This document shows positions 45,481 through 55,051 of a stretch of 64,000 nucleotides of DNA, in pieces; the first letter of the stretch is position 1, and every line of letters starts with the position of its first letter. The DNA is taken from NCBI RefSeq assembly GCF_001515305.1, contig NZ_LNQV01000004.1:62001-126000 (forward strand), read 5' to 3'. The notes below the pieces were generated by a model. The model did not search any database. It saw only the letters and a program-made list of their open reading frames with translations, and was not told the DNA's origin. Origin of the DNA: Aquitalea pelogenes. Lineage in GTDB: Bacteria > Pseudomonadota > Gammaproteobacteria > Burkholderiales > Chromobacteriaceae. The position numbers and the translations under genes are program-made.

Positions 45481-45513
45481 CAGCTTCGCCCAAAAATGAG
45501 CGAAGCTTTTTTA
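45481..45513 (+). terminator. Attenuator-like terminator between pilin and chaperone genes
   Basis: agcttcgc (45482-45489) pairs with gcgaagct (45500-45507), followed by a T run. It lies inside the operon, 39 bases past the pilin stop and 13 bases before the chaperone ATG, so partial termination would make pilin mRNA more abundant. Confidence 0.75.
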
Positions 45514-45525
45514 AATAAAAAGCAT

Positions 45526-46263
45526 ATGACATCAAATTTCAAAATTAAATATACCGTATTAAGCGTATTGGTAACTATATTGGTACTCATACAGCAAACA
45601 CATGCTGCAATTGTAATGAAAGGCACCAGAATTATTTTTCAATCAAACGAACAGGAAACGAGCATTGAGATCAATAACAAAGGGACAGTACCATCTCTAG
45701 TACAAACATGGATAGACAAAGGAAACATAGAAAAATCACCGACAAACATACAAGTCCCATTTGTACTATCACCACCAATATTTAGAATAGATGGAAACAA
45801 AAGGCAAATATTAAGAATAATATACACCGGAGAAAAATTGCCGGAAGATAGGGAATCAATTTTTTGGTTGAATATTTTAGAAATACCGCCAAAGAATAGT
45901 GAAAACAACACACTCCAGTTTACATACAGAAGCCGGATAAAGCTTTTCTTCAGACCAGAATCACTCCCTACAGCTGCTAACGATGGAATAAAAAAATTAG
46001 ACTGGAGGATCTTGCATGAAAAGAATAAATACTATTTAGACGTAAAAAATACTAGCCCTTTTTTTGTGTCATTAATAAATATTAAAATATCAAATAAAAA
46101 TATATCGACAGAAGTAAAGCCAGACATGGTTGCACCATTTTCAAGAGAAAAATTTGAACTAGAAGAGAAAAATATTAGCGCGCCATTAAGAATCGACTAC
46201 AAGGCCGTCAATGACTTTGGGGGAATTACCACCGAGAACGTAGAAATAAATGAAATACCGTAA
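45526..46263 (+). CDS. Periplasmic fimbrial chaperone (PapD-like)
   Basis: A 245-residue chaperone with a signal peptide ending in THA-A. The PapD signature ESIFWLNILEIPPK is present; the subunit-binding basic residues appear in KGTRIIFQ and RSRIKLFFRP. It delivers pilin subunits to the usher by donor-strand complementation. I start at ATG 45526 because the upstream ATG at 45496 lies within the terminator stem. Sequence is very AT- and Lys-rich, unlike the chromosomal backbone. Confidence 0.9.
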   Translation: MTSNFKIKYTVLSVLVTILVLIQQTHAAIVMKGTRIIFQSNEQETSIEINNKGTVPSLVQTWIDKGNIEKSPTNIQVPFVLSPPIFRIDGNKRQILRIIYTGEKLPEDRESIFWLNILEIPPKNSENNTLQFTYRSRIKLFFRPESLPTAANDGIKKLDWRILHEKNKYYLDVKNTSPFFVSLINIKISNKNISTEVKPDMVAPFSREKFELEEKNISAPLRIDYKAVNDFGGITTENVEINEIP

Positions 46264-46287
46264 TACAAATATAACGAGAGGAGAAAA

Positions 46288-48903
46288 ATGACAAATAAAA
46301 TCAAATTAAAAAAATCATTTAATAATAATGAAACAATTAAACAAAAAAACTTTAAAACACTATTTGCAACATATATCGCCCTGCATATGACAAGTCCGTT
46401 ATCAACGGCAGAAACGCTGAAGTCCGCAACAAGTGATTCACCTAATGTGCCGGACACAAAGAGCAACGATATTGAATTTGATCCAGCTTTTTTATATCAA
46501 GACTCCAACACGCCCATCATAGACATCAGCAAATTTAATAAAAGTTCAAAGTTAATAGCGGGAAAATATAGATTTGAAACTTATATCAATGACACTTTCA
46601 AGGGTCTAAATGAAATAACAATAAATGACAATAAAGATTTGGCAAAGCAAATTTGCATCCGCAAAGAGCAGCTAACCGAATTTGGAATCAACTTCAAAAA
46701 AATAAATCAACGGTTAAATTTAAATAATGAATCAATACAATCCAAGGAAGAAGATCATTGTTATGATATTCTGAAAAATATACCGGGAAGCATAATTGAT
46801 ATAGATCAAAGTGCGCAAAAAATAACATTAGTTATTCCAGAAATATTTTTAAACAATCCTAGAATAGGCACATATGCTGACCCATCAACATGGCAACAAG
46901 GCAACAATGGATTGCTGATTAATTATAACAGCAACTTTTTTCAGACCAATACTTCTAAAACTGCGTACTTAGGAATAAACAGCAGTGCAAATTATCAAAG
47001 ATGGAGACTAAGACATTCAGGATCACTGAATTGGAACAATCAGGAAAGTTCAAAAGCAAAATACAATACAAATAATACCTATCTACAAACAGACAGCACA
47101 ACACTAAAATCACAAATAATATTTGGCGAGACCAATACAAATGATAACTTATTTGACAGCATTCCATTTAAGGGTATGCAACTATATAGCGATGACCGAA
47201 TGCTGGAAGATATCGCGCAAAGCTACGCACCAATAATTCACGGAATTACAACTGGCAATGCAAAGGTGTCCGTTTATCAGAAGGAACAACTCATCTATGA
47301 AACTACAGTTGCACCGGGGCCATTTGAGATAGACGACATCCAGGCCCAAACCGATGGTGGCGATTTGAAAGTAGTCACAACTGAAGCAAATGGTCTTCAG
47401 CGCAGCTTTATTGTTCCTTATTCATATTCACCTGAATTATTACGTGCTGGTCAAGACAGATACAATATAGCACTAGGGAAAGTACATCTTAATTCAATCA
47501 CATACAATCCAAATATATTTCAAGGTGTGTTAAGACATGGATTCAGTGGAAACTGGACCGGATATACGGGCCTGATTTATTCAAAAACTTACTCAAGCCT
47601 ACTCGTAGGGAGTGCGCTAAATTTGAGACTTGGAACAATTTCGGTTGATATAACAAGGTCAATATATAAACCACATAATGAAGAATCCAAGTTTGGCAAT
47701 AGTATACGCATTGCATTTAGCAAATCCCTACCTGAAAACGGAACAAATATTTCAATTGCCTCATATAGATATTCTTCAGATAAGTATTTAACTTTAAGCA
47801 ATGCGATAAGATTGATGGGCCGGGATGATATTAGTACAAACAGGCAACCATTAAGCCAAAAGCAACGCATTGAAGTGAATATTAATCAAAGCATAAAATC
47901 CAAATCCATATATTTAAATGGTTCGATATTGGAATTTTGGGGGTCAAATGAAAAAGTAGCAAATATATCCGCAGGGTACAGCGATGCTTGGAAAAATATA
48001 AATTTCTCACTTGCATTCCAAAGAAGTAAAGAATTTTACAAAAATACATCATCATTAAAAAATAGTATCAGTTTAAATATCAGCATTCCATTTGGGAAAG
48101 AGAATGACAGATCATCTATTAATAGCTTTGCTTCATACGAAGGAAGCGGAAATTCTCAATGGAACACAAGCATATCAGGGAGATTCAATAATGATGACAA
48201 TGCATCCTATACCGCATATGGAAATTCAACAAATAGCAGATCGTTAAATGGGGGTATCCGACTTGGATATCTGCTTCCCAAAGCTGCCATTTCTGCGGGC
48301 ATGAGCAGCGGACCTGGATATCAACATTACTCAGCAACAGCGGCAGGTGCCTTAATTATGCACTCAAATGGGATAACGCTATCACAAGCGACAGGAGAAA
48401 CGGTTGCACTAGTTCATGTTCCAAATGGAGAAGGCGCAGCTGTAGGTATTTCAAAAGCTCCGATCGATAGAAACGGTTATACCGTCATTAGTAATCTTAC
48501 CCCATATCACACTAATAAAATTAGTCTTGTAACCAAGAATATGCCGGTAAACGTAGAATTAGTACAAGACAACAATACTGTTGTAACGCCGCGCGCAGGT
48601 GCAATTATGCATCTGGAGTACAAAACACAACCATCTTACAGCACGATAATTAGTAGTACTTTAGAAAATGGAGACCCACTTCCATATGCTGCAAGTATAT
48701 TAGATGAAACTGGGAAAGACATTGGTATTGTTAGCCAGGGAAGCCGGGTACTAGTAAAAGCTATAAATCAAAGTGGGATATTACTAGTTAAATGGGGAAA
48801 TCAGCCAGATGCACAATGTACTATTAAATATACATTGGAAACGAAATCAAAGGAAAATGGCTTAAAATTCAACCACATATCTGAAACATGTCACCGGTAC
48901 TAA
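46288..48903 (+). CDS. Outer-membrane fimbrial usher (FimD/PapC family)
   Basis: An 871-residue usher of full length. After an unusually long, Lys/Asn-rich N-terminal segment and a hydrophobic signal (about residues 22-40), the N-terminal domain starts with FDPAFLYQD. The 24-strand barrel region and plug follow, and the C-terminal domains end with a Cys pair region (AQCTIKYTLE ... ETCHRY). GAGAGGAG precedes the ATG. It begins 24 bp after the chaperone and is followed 77 bp later by a two-partner-secretion transporter gene. Confidence 0.93.
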   Translation: MTNKIKLKKSFNNNETIKQKNFKTLFATYIALHMTSPLSTAETLKSATSDSPNVPDTKSNDIEFDPAFLYQDSNTPIIDISKFNKSSKLIAGKYRFETYINDTFKGLNEITINDNKDLAKQICIRKEQLTEFGINFKKINQRLNLNNESIQSKEEDHCYDILKNIPGSIIDIDQSAQKITLVIPEIFLNNPRIGTYADPSTWQQGNNGLLINYNSNFFQTNTSKTAYLGINSSANYQRWRLRHSGSLNWNNQESSKAKYNTNNTYLQTDSTTLKSQIIFGETNTNDNLFDSIPFKGMQLYSDDRMLEDIAQSYAPIIHGITTGNAKVSVYQKEQLIYETTVAPGPFEIDDIQAQTDGGDLKVVTTEANGLQRSFIVPYSYSPELLRAGQDRYNIALGKVHLNSITYNPNIFQGVLRHGFSGNWTGYTGLIYSKTYSSLLVGSALNLRLGTISVDITRSIYKPHNEESKFGNSIRIAFSKSLPENGTNISIASYRYSSDKYLTLSNAIRLMGRDDISTNRQPLSQKQRIEVNINQSIKSKSIYLNGSILEFWGSNEKVANISAGYSDAWKNINFSLAFQRSKEFYKNTSSLKNSISLNISIPFGKENDRSSINSFASYEGSGNSQWNTSISGRFNNDDNASYTAYGNSTNSRSLNGGIRLGYLLPKAAISAGMSSGPGYQHYSATAAGALIMHSNGITLSQATGETVALVHVPNGEGAAVGISKAPIDRNGYTVISNLTPYHTNKISLVTKNMPVNVELVQDNNTVVTPRAGAIMHLEYKTQPSYSTIISSTLENGDPLPYAASILDETGKDIGIVSQGSRVLVKAINQSGILLVKWGNQPDAQCTIKYTLETKSKENGLKFNHISETCHRY

Positions 48904-48980
48904 ATAGCAACGATATAGTGCATTGATCTTTAAAATAAATATACATAAATGAAATAATAGATGAATAAATTCCAAAAGAA

Positions 48981-50660
48981 ATGAATAACCACTTTAAACC
49001 AAAAAAATTACACTTACTCACTATGGGGATTGGCATGTACTCATGCCTTGGCAGCGTGCTAGCGGCACCCTCCGGAGGTCAGTTGATTCGAGAAATTGAT
49101 CAACAAAACAGAATAGACAATCAACTCAAACATGCGCCGTTGCAACTTGATATAAACAACGATAAAAACAAGACAAATCATCCCACGGAAAGCAATATAA
49201 AAGTACTCATAACAAAAATAGTATTCAGGGGAAATAATACTTTCAGCCAGGATGAATTACACACTCTTATCAAAAATGACATTAACAAAGAGTACTCTCT
49301 TAAAGAATTAAAAAATATCGCTCAGAAAGTTGAAGATTTTTATCACAAAAAAAATTATACATTTTCGCATGCTTATATTCCTCCTCAAGAAATTAAAGAT
49401 GGGGTATTAACCATAGAAATTAAAGAAGGAAGGTATGGCGAAATAAAATATGAAAATCAATCCAAGCTTAAAAAATTTGTCGTATCAAACACAATGCGCT
49501 CTATTAAAAAAAATGAAGTAATACAAACTAAAAATCTGGAAAGCTCCTTGATTAGATTAAATAAAATAGCTGGGATACACGCAACATCCACATTAGAGCC
49601 AGGAGCAGAAAGTGGCCAAGCCGATTTAACCGTAAGCATAGAGAATACAAAATACCTAAGCGCAAATGTTAGCTCAGACAATCTAGGTGACAAAAGTACA
49701 GGTCGCTACAGAGCTATAGGTGACTTGACGCTCAATAATCCGTTAAATATTGGCGACCAGATAAATATAAAAGCACTGACAAGCAACCCTGAGAATTTGT
49801 ATCGGAGAATAAATTACTTAGTACCGACAAATATTGGGGACTCCAAAATTGGAATAAACTATTCCAAAATGCAATATTCAATAGGTGGGGCCATGGAAGC
49901 ATTGGGAATACATGGCTATGTTAACTCAACCGGAGTCTATCTACAGCAACCCATCATATCGCAAAATGATAGATATGCCGAATTGGAAATTAGATATGAA
50001 GAAAGATTATTCAATGACATGACTGGTGTTGATCAAGACACAAACAAAAAGAAATCTAAAATTATTACCACATTATTCTCCACCAGCGTAGCAAATGTAC
50101 TTTCCGATATATCCTTAAGTAATTTCACGGCAAGTTACAGCATTGGTCGCATTACGGTGCTAAGCCCAACGTGGGAAAACTATTACCAAAAATCGACAAG
50201 AATACAAGGCGGTTTTAGTAAATTAGCAATTAATGGCAGCCACGAAAAGTGGATAACAAGCAGAACCAGCATACTCGGACAAATTAATATGCAAGGGTCT
50301 GATAAAAATATGATTTCTGCTGAGAAAATTGGTTTAGGTGGTGTTTATTCAGTTCGTGCATATTCAGCCAATGATGCCGCAGGTGATGTAGGCTTTGTCG
50401 GCAGTGTTGAGATACGGCATTTAATAAAACCAAAAATTCAAACTTCATTGTTTTATGACTATGGACAGACGCGTGCAAGCAAAAATGGATGGGGAGAAGC
50501 TAATCCTCTTATCCGTAGAGCTGCAATCGGAACAGCATTAACATTTGCAAACAAAGAAGGCTCACTCAAAATAACCGCCGCATTACCGATTTCGCCTGGA
50601 AATTCTGTCAACACACAGAAAGCACCATCAGCCTGGATTCAGGCTAACTATATATTTTGA
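48981..50660 (+). CDS. Two-partner secretion outer-membrane transporter TpsB (FhaC/ShlB family)
   Basis: A 559-residue Omp85-superfamily transporter. A signal peptide ends near VLAAP. The N-terminal plug helix and two POTRA domains (about 70-210, including FRGNNTFSQDEL and FSHAYIPPQEIKDGVL) precede a 16-strand barrel. The conserved loop-6 motif appears as GGVYSVRAYSAND, with VRAY instead of the usual VRGY. The protein ends in Phe (ANYIF), as outer-membrane barrels do. Its partner TpsA follows 132 bp downstream. Confidence 0.93.
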   Translation: MNNHFKPKKLHLLTMGIGMYSCLGSVLAAPSGGQLIREIDQQNRIDNQLKHAPLQLDINNDKNKTNHPTESNIKVLITKIVFRGNNTFSQDELHTLIKNDINKEYSLKELKNIAQKVEDFYHKKNYTFSHAYIPPQEIKDGVLTIEIKEGRYGEIKYENQSKLKKFVVSNTMRSIKKNEVIQTKNLESSLIRLNKIAGIHATSTLEPGAESGQADLTVSIENTKYLSANVSSDNLGDKSTGRYRAIGDLTLNNPLNIGDQINIKALTSNPENLYRRINYLVPTNIGDSKIGINYSKMQYSIGGAMEALGIHGYVNSTGVYLQQPIISQNDRYAELEIRYEERLFNDMTGVDQDTNKKKSKIITTLFSTSVANVLSDISLSNFTASYSIGRITVLSPTWENYYQKSTRIQGGFSKLAINGSHEKWITSRTSILGQINMQGSDKNMISAEKIGLGGVYSVRAYSANDAAGDVGFVGSVEIRHLIKPKIQTSLFYDYGQTRASKNGWGEANPLIRRAAIGTALTFANKEGSLKITAALPISPGNSVNTQKAPSAWIQANYIF

Positions 50661-50792
50661 TATATTAAAATCCACAAGAAAGAAGAATATCGAATCTATA
50701 GTCGGAACTTATTATCGATTCATCAAGTGCAATGCAATTTTTAAAACGAAATATTGATACCTAACCAAAATAACCGCACTAAGGATTCCATT

Positions 50793-53700
50793 ATGAACAC
50801 AATCTTCAGCCGTATCTGGAATACACATAAAGGGTGTTGGGTTGCCTGCAGTGAAAATGCAAAGGCTTGTAGGAAAACAGGAAGTATCAGTCGTTCTCAA
50901 CTTCATTTGGCTTCAGTCATCAGCGCGATTTCCATACCGACTGCTTTTGCATTACCAACCGGTGGAAATATTGTGTCAGGAACTGGGAATATTCAGGTTT
51001 TCGATAATGGAAAGCAAATTTCTGTTAACCAAAGCACTGACAAAATTATTATTAATTGGGACAAATTTGGGATTAAAGCAGATGAGAAAGTGCAATTTAA
51101 TCAACCAAATCAAAACTCGATTGCATTGAATCGCGTCCTTGGACTTGAAGGAACAGTCATACTAGGCCAACTGTCTGGCAATGGAAAGGTCTTCATCATC
51201 AATCCAAATGGAGTCTTATTTGGAAATGGATCCCAAGTCAATGTAGGTGGTTTGCTTGCATCGACACAGAATATAACTGATACCGATTTTAATGGTGGAA
51301 ATTACAAATTCTCTGGAATTTCCAGATCAATCATTCTCAACCAAGGGACTATTAATAGTACCAATGGCTACGTCATTCTTCTTGCAAATCAAGTCAAAAA
51401 CACAGGAACAATCAACACATCAAATGGGAGTACCGCATTAGCTGCAGGTAATGCATTTACACTCAGTATTGATGATGCAAGGCTAATTAATGTGAAAGTT
51501 GATAGTGCAATCATGGATGCGCTGGTGCAAAACAGCAATAAAATAAGCGCCAATGGTGGTCAGGTTATCCTTACTGCACGTGACAGTTCGAATTTGATGA
51601 AAACAGTAGTTAACAACAGCGGCACAATAGAAGCAAACACACTCAATTATATGTCAGGCAGAATTGTCTTGGATGCAGGACCTAAAGACCGCGTTGATAT
51701 AAATGGACAAGTAAGTGCAAGCGCTCAAGGACAAAATATTGGTGATGGAGGTTCAATCAACATTAGCGGCAAGCATGCACGCATTGGCCTGGGTACGCTT
51801 TTTAATACAACAGCTGACAATGGAAATACAGGATTAGTCTCGATCAAAGCAGATGACTTTGAAATTGCCACTCGTGGAAATAGTGTTCCATACTCTGATA
51901 GTTATATTGCATCTGACACCTTGTCTCGTGGCTTGGCATTTTCTAATTTCTCCATCACCAACGGGAATGGTGACCTGGCAGTGAACGGCCCTGTAGCATG
52001 GTCTAGTAAAAATAAACTAGAGTTAAATGCGCAGAATGACATATTGATTAACGATAACATTTCCTCAACAGGCATAAATTCTAGCCTAGCACTCAACACA
52101 GGATCTGGAAATTACGTATTAGCCAAAGGAAAAGCTATCACACTAGCAGGCGCCAATGCAGGATTCTCTCTCAATAAAAAATCATATAACGTTATTCAAA
52201 CATTTGATCAACTTCAACGTATAAATAGTAATCTATATGGTCTCTATGTAATAGGAAGTAACATAGACGGTGCAAACAAAAAATTTGAATCCATTGCAAG
52301 TGGGAGCAATCCATATGCATCATTTAAAGGTGTCATAGACGGCTTTGGGCATACAATAACAAGACTTGCGATCACTGCCGCGGGCCCAAATGCTGGTTTG
52401 ATTGCAACAAACGATGGTACTTTGAAGAATATAAACCTCACGGCCAGTAGTATTTCAAATACCACATCCAATGTGCCCGCGGCAATTGGCTCACTTATTG
52501 GTTATAACCGCGGATCTCTGATCAATAGTAGCAGCAATACTACTGTCTCAAGCTCCTCCAGCCAAGTAAATACTCTCGGTGGTTTAGTTGGCATTAATAG
52601 TGGGACCATTGATGGTGGTACCTTTACGGGAACTGTATCCAGCAATTCCAACACACTCGGAGTTGGTGGCATCACAGGAGAAAATAGCCGTGGTACTATA
52701 CTTAACTCCCTCAATACAGGCACTGTTAATGGTGGCATGAATAATAATGCAAATTCTGGCAATGGTGCAGGTGGATTAGTTGGCATTAACCTCCAAGGTA
52801 GAATTCAATACTCTCAAAACAAGGGAAATGTCAACGTCAACTACTCACCTAATAGCGGTGGCCTAGTTGGTATAAATGCTGGAGGCATTGTTAGTGACTC
52901 TAGCAATACAGGTAACGTTGGTGCTAATTATTGCTATTCAAATAGTTCATATGCTGCCAATGTGGGTGGGCTTATTGGCTACTTGAGCACTGGCGATGTA
53001 CTGAACTCTCGTTCTGATAGCGTGGTTAATGGGGGAGCATCTTCCGTAGCAGGTGGGCTCATCGGTACCAATCTTGCCGGTACTATTATCAATGTTGCCG
53101 CCAATTCAACAGTTAACAATAGTAATGGGCGAGAAACTGGTGGTCTGATTGGCATAAACAATATGGGTGATGTTACCGATGCCATAGCTGCCGGCACGGT
53201 AATTGGTGGCAGTAACACTAGTGTAGGTGGCTTGATAGGAAGCAACAATGACGGTAACGTTCTAAACTCACTTGTAAAAATGATGACACCAACAGGGGCG
53301 ATATCAAAAGTCTCTGCTAGTACAAATACCAATATTGGTGGAGCAATTGGCACCAATACAGGTACAGTCACAGGCGTAACAGCTGAAAATAATGTCGTGG
53401 GTGGTTCATCTAGTAATGTTGGTGGCTTGGTCGGATTGAATAGCGGCACCCGGATGGAAGGAACTGTCTCTTTCAGTAACTCTTACGGAACTGTTTCAGG
53501 TGGCAGCTCTAGCTCAACAGGCGGGTTGATTGGCTTGAATAAGGCCTTGGCTAGCAACTCTTACTCATACTCAAATGTTTCATCCGGGTCAAATAGCAAT
53601 ATTGGGGGATTGGTTGGACTAAACGAGACCATCGGCAGGATAGTACAGTCTCAGGTCTATGGAGTGGTTAAATACACGAACTATCAGACTTACGGTGGTG

Positions 53701-53801
53701 CGGTTGGCATCAACAAAGGCAGCATAGAAGGAGTTCAGTTTTTTGGCGATGCTGCACGCCTTAGCCTGGTGGGTATCAACCGGGGAATAATCAAAGATTG
53801 A
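50793..53801 (+). CDS. TpsA exoprotein with ESPR signal, TPS domain and GLUG repeats
   Basis: A 1002-residue secreted adhesin-like protein from the ATG at 50793 (AAGGA seven bases upstream). Residues 1-30 are an extended signal peptide region (MNTIFSRIWNTHKGCWVACS), cut after AFA at about 53. Residues 54-300 are the TPS/haemagglutinin domain with FIINPNGVLFGNGSQVNVGG. From about 560 to the end there are about 15 GLUG-type units (GGLVGINSG, GGLIGTNLAG and variants). The protein stops within the last unit (VGINRGIIKD), with no separate C-terminal domain. Confidence 0.93.
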   Translation: MNTIFSRIWNTHKGCWVACSENAKACRKTGSISRSQLHLASVISAISIPTAFALPTGGNIVSGTGNIQVFDNGKQISVNQSTDKIIINWDKFGIKADEKVQFNQPNQNSIALNRVLGLEGTVILGQLSGNGKVFIINPNGVLFGNGSQVNVGGLLASTQNITDTDFNGGNYKFSGISRSIILNQGTINSTNGYVILLANQVKNTGTINTSNGSTALAAGNAFTLSIDDARLINVKVDSAIMDALVQNSNKISANGGQVILTARDSSNLMKTVVNNSGTIEANTLNYMSGRIVLDAGPKDRVDINGQVSASAQGQNIGDGGSINISGKHARIGLGTLFNTTADNGNTGLVSIKADDFEIATRGNSVPYSDSYIASDTLSRGLAFSNFSITNGNGDLAVNGPVAWSSKNKLELNAQNDILINDNISSTGINSSLALNTGSGNYVLAKGKAITLAGANAGFSLNKKSYNVIQTFDQLQRINSNLYGLYVIGSNIDGANKKFESIASGSNPYASFKGVIDGFGHTITRLAITAAGPNAGLIATNDGTLKNINLTASSISNTTSNVPAAIGSLIGYNRGSLINSSSNTTVSSSSSQVNTLGGLVGINSGTIDGGTFTGTVSSNSNTLGVGGITGENSRGTILNSLNTGTVNGGMNNNANSGNGAGGLVGINLQGRIQYSQNKGNVNVNYSPNSGGLVGINAGGIVSDSSNTGNVGANYCYSNSSYAANVGGLIGYLSTGDVLNSRSDSVVNGGASSVAGGLIGTNLAGTIINVAANSTVNNSNGRETGGLIGINNMGDVTDAIAAGTVIGGSNTSVGGLIGSNNDGNVLNSLVKMMTPTGAISKVSASTNTNIGGAIGTNTGTVTGVTAENNVVGGSSSNVGGLVGLNSGTRMEGTVSFSNSYGTVSGGSSSSTGGLIGLNKALASNSYSYSNVSSGSNSNIGGLVGLNETIGRIVQSQVYGVVKYTNYQTYGGAVGINKGSIEGVQFFGDAARLSLVGINRGIIKD

Positions 53802-53825
53802 ACTTAGATAATATTCTGCAACTAT

Positions 53826-53856
53826 AGTGCGAAGCCAATAGTATTGGCTTCGCACT
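53826..53856 (+). terminator. Hairpin after the tpsA gene
   Basis: A perfect 15-bp inverted repeat (agtgcgaagccaata and its complement) around a single central base lies 25 bases past the tpsA stop. The T run is weak. It separates tpsA from the tip-adhesin gene, which may have its own promoter. Confidence 0.7.
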
Positions 53857-53980
53857 TCCATTGATTATCCACCCCAGCTTTGACGGCATCAGCCATATTA
53901 AATAGATAGTTGCTTATCACAGACAGTACAACCATCATTAAATCAATACCGTACAAATGGCACAACCCCAACATTTTTTT

Positions 53981-55051
53981 ATGAATATGAAAAAATATAA
54001 ATTTTTCATTTGTGTTTTTTTATTTATATCAAATTATTCATTTGCTGAAGCCACAGCAAGCGAATGTTATTTTGACAATACTCTTGGTGGCCCATGGAGT
54101 ATATATGGAGGAAACAGCAAAATCCAAATCTCCAACAGCATCCCAACCGGAACCGTCCTAGCTGCTCGCGGCATTACCGTCTTTGGCGTTTATACTGGAA
54201 AACCCGGAGGGCCAGATATTGTCAGAATAAAGGGTAGTTGGATTAGTGGCGGAGTTGGTGGTGATTTGGCAGATTATCATACAGTAGCAACCAATATCCC
54301 AGGAATTGGACTACGCTGGAGATATAGCTCATCCAGCACTCCCGATGGAATACTATTGCGCAATGCTACGCCAATTATACTAGCAGAAGAAGCCGCTAAA
54401 ACAAGCGCCGTAGGAACTGGCAGCATCCAACTTTCCACAATACAAGAATTGATTTTGACAGGCAACACATCAGGTGGAATAGTGAGCAGCACACCTGGTG
54501 CAGCGACAAATTTCATCATTGATGCAATCGACAGTGCTGGCATTGTATCCAGGTCATGCAATGCGACTGGTGACTTTGGCGACAAATACACCTTGGATCT
54601 GGGCAATGTACAAGTTCAAAATATTTGTGAAATTGAAACTCCTTCAATTCAGGTGAGGATGGGCTATTTTAGCACCACAGACTTCCCTTCTATCAACTCA
54701 CCGTCATTACAAGGTGGAACTCAATTCAGCATACGACTGAATAATTGTACCGCAGAAGCAAAACCAAGAATTTATTTTATTGACATCAACAACCGCAGCA
54801 ACACAAGTGACTTACTTACCCTATCTCCCACCACTGAACTTGGAGCTCCTTCCGCTCAAGGAGTTTCAATTAGATTAAGATTGATATCCAGCAATAAAAT
54901 TATAAATTTTGGAACAAATAACAGTTATTCCATGGGATCTGTCTTTGGAAATATGGTTGAGATGCCATTGCAAGCAGATTACATCCGTACCGGCACAGTG
55001 ACTGCAGGCCATGCCAATGCTGCCGCTGAATTTTTCATCGATTACCCATAG
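53981..55051 (+). CDS. Two-domain fimbrial tip adhesin (FimH-like)
   Basis: A 356-residue protein with a signal peptide (FFICVFLFISNYSFA). Residues about 30-205 form a lectin-like N-terminal domain with a Cys pair. Residues about 220-356 resemble a pilin domain with a second Cys pair and C-terminal strand AAAEFFIDYP. This two-domain size and layout fit a chaperone-usher tip adhesin. No good ribosome-binding site is visible; ATGs at 53957, 53981 and 53987 are all possible, and I chose the middle one. Receptor specificity cannot be told. Confidence 0.8.
   Translation: MNMKKYKFFICVFLFISNYSFAEATASECYFDNTLGGPWSIYGGNSKIQISNSIPTGTVLAARGITVFGVYTGKPGGPDIVRIKGSWISGGVGGDLADYHTVATNIPGIGLRWRYSSSSTPDGILLRNATPIILAEEAAKTSAVGTGSIQLSTIQELILTGNTSGGIVSSTPGAATNFIIDAIDSAGIVSRSCNATGDFGDKYTLDLGNVQVQNICEIETPSIQVRMGYFSTTDFPSINSPSLQGGTQFSIRLNNCTAEAKPRIYFIDINNRSNTSDLLTLSPTTELGAPSAQGVSIRLRLISSNKIINFGTNNSYSMGSVFGNMVEMPLQADYIRTGTVTAGHANAAAEFFIDYP

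Noticed and set aside
50754-50792. Upstream ATG for tpsA
   Set aside because: The ATG at 50793 has AAGGA at the right distance and begins the ESPR motif; the upstream frame adds 13 unrelated residues.
52450-53801. DNA-level tandem repeat array in tpsA
   Set aside because: The repeats are at protein level and diverged in DNA sequence and length, so this is not a simple tandem repeat prone to slippage.
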